In this document: piece after piece, positions 6,711-6,897 of the stretch | Numbering within the stretch: the stretch's first letter is position 1 | How the letters are laid out: each line of letters begins with the position of its first letter | From: Chitinophaga pinensis | GTDB taxonomy: Bacteria > Planctomycetota > Phycisphaerae > Phycisphaerales > SM1A02 | Direction of reading: 5' to 3' | DNA length: 6,897 bases | Assembly: GCA_943329105.2 (NCBI GenBank) | Contig: CALQCP020000124.1 | Coordinates: 1-6,897, forward strand | Made by a program: the position numbers and the translations under genes | Notes under the pieces: model-generated | Databases searched by the model: none | Told to the model about the DNA's origin: nothing | Seen by the model: the letters and a program-made list of their open reading frames with translations, nothing else

Positions 6711-6771
6711 GCCGATGTCACACAGATGCGCGGCATCGGACGCCGCGCTCCCGTTCGCACCGCTTGCACAC

Positions 6772-6776
6772 GAGGT
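6772..6776 (+). promoter_or_regulatory. Ribosome binding site for the gene starting at 6782
   Basis: GAGGT lies 5 bases before ATG 6782, a good Shine-Dalgarno match at workable spacing and one of the clearest in the window. It supports 6782 as a start rather than the in-frame ATG at 6851. Confidence 0.5.
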
Positions 6777-6781
6777 CAAGG

Positions 6782-6897
6782 ATGACCCTTCCTAGCCAGT
6801 CGCCCCGTTCCCACTCGCCTATTTCTTCTGGTGCTCGCAATGCCCAGGGGATGCGTTCGCTGTTCATCGCCGTTGCGGCGATTGGACTTGGCGGCGC
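6782..6897 (+). CDS. Partial unknown protein with N-terminal hydrophobic segment (runs off the window)
   Basis: Only the first 38 codons are visible. Residues 1-24 are polar and rich in Ser and Pro, with several Arg (MTLPSQSPRSHSPISSGARN). A hydrophobic stretch, LFIAVAAIGLGG (27-38), then begins just after an Arg at 25. This looks like a signal anchor or the first membrane segment of an envelope protein, with the N-terminus in the cytoplasm. An alternative in-frame start, ATG 6851 directly after AGGGG, would give a more typical short signal peptide (MRSLFIAVAAIGLGG). I cannot assign a family. The gene lies 140 bases after the cyclo-ligase gene and has its own ribosome binding site, so it may be a separate transcription unit. 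Confidence 0.6.
   Translation, partial: MTLPSQSPRSHSPISSGARNAQGMRSLFIAVAAIGLGG

Noticed and set aside
6701..6717. Sigma-54 promoter (TGGCAC at 6702-6707)
   Set aside because: The -12 GC element is absent at the required spacing.
6717..6795. 26-residue open frame overlapping the start of the last gene
   Set aside because: It has no ribosome binding site, unremarkable composition and no coding signal beyond chance.

Overview
The window is a stretch of bacterial chromosome of moderately high GC (by eye). It holds five protein-coding genes, the last cut by the window end, plus a non-coding first 360 bases that folds strongly on paper. Coding density is normal. I see no transposase, integrase, phage gene, CRISPR array, rRNA or tRNA. 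The set is mainly housekeeping: protein disaggregation, amino-sugar synthesis and folate one-carbon metabolism. Shine-Dalgarno sites are weak or absent for three of the five genes. The GlmS and ClpB sequence style fits a non-proteobacterial Gram-negative; Planctomycetota (Phycisphaerae-like) is my best guess, from general impression only. A search with ClpB or GlmS would settle this.

Layout. Bases 1-363 carry no convincing protein but contain several nested inverted repeats, so they may be a structured leader or a non-coding RNA. A plus-strand pair follows: a cytoplasmic-looking BtuF/Peripla_BP_2-type binding protein (364-1350) and, 10 bases later, a full-length ClpB disaggregase (1361-3946). 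These are probably co-transcribed. The minus-strand glmS (3984-5825) converges on clpB, with 37 bases between the two stop codons. A roughly 130-base divergent spacer with a perfect 15-base dyad separates glmS from a plus-strand 5-formyltetrahydrofolate cyclo-ligase gene (about 5958-6641), which has no obvious ATG start. After a 140-base spacer with a 13-base dyad, a new plus-strand gene with a good ribosome binding site starts at 6782 and runs off the end. Its visible part is a Ser/Pro-rich tail followed by a hydrophobic segment.

How the genes relate. GlmS feeds UDP-GlcNAc and cell-envelope synthesis. The cyclo-ligase returns 5-formyl-THF to the active folate pool. ClpB rescues aggregated proteins with DnaK. 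They share no pathway and look like neighbouring housekeeping units. I found no convincing new multi-gene system. The items most worth a second look are the structured 5' region, the helically phased GATC repeat inside the cyclo-ligase gene, the binding-protein/ClpB pairing, and some residue changes in ClpB, GlmS and the cyclo-ligase.
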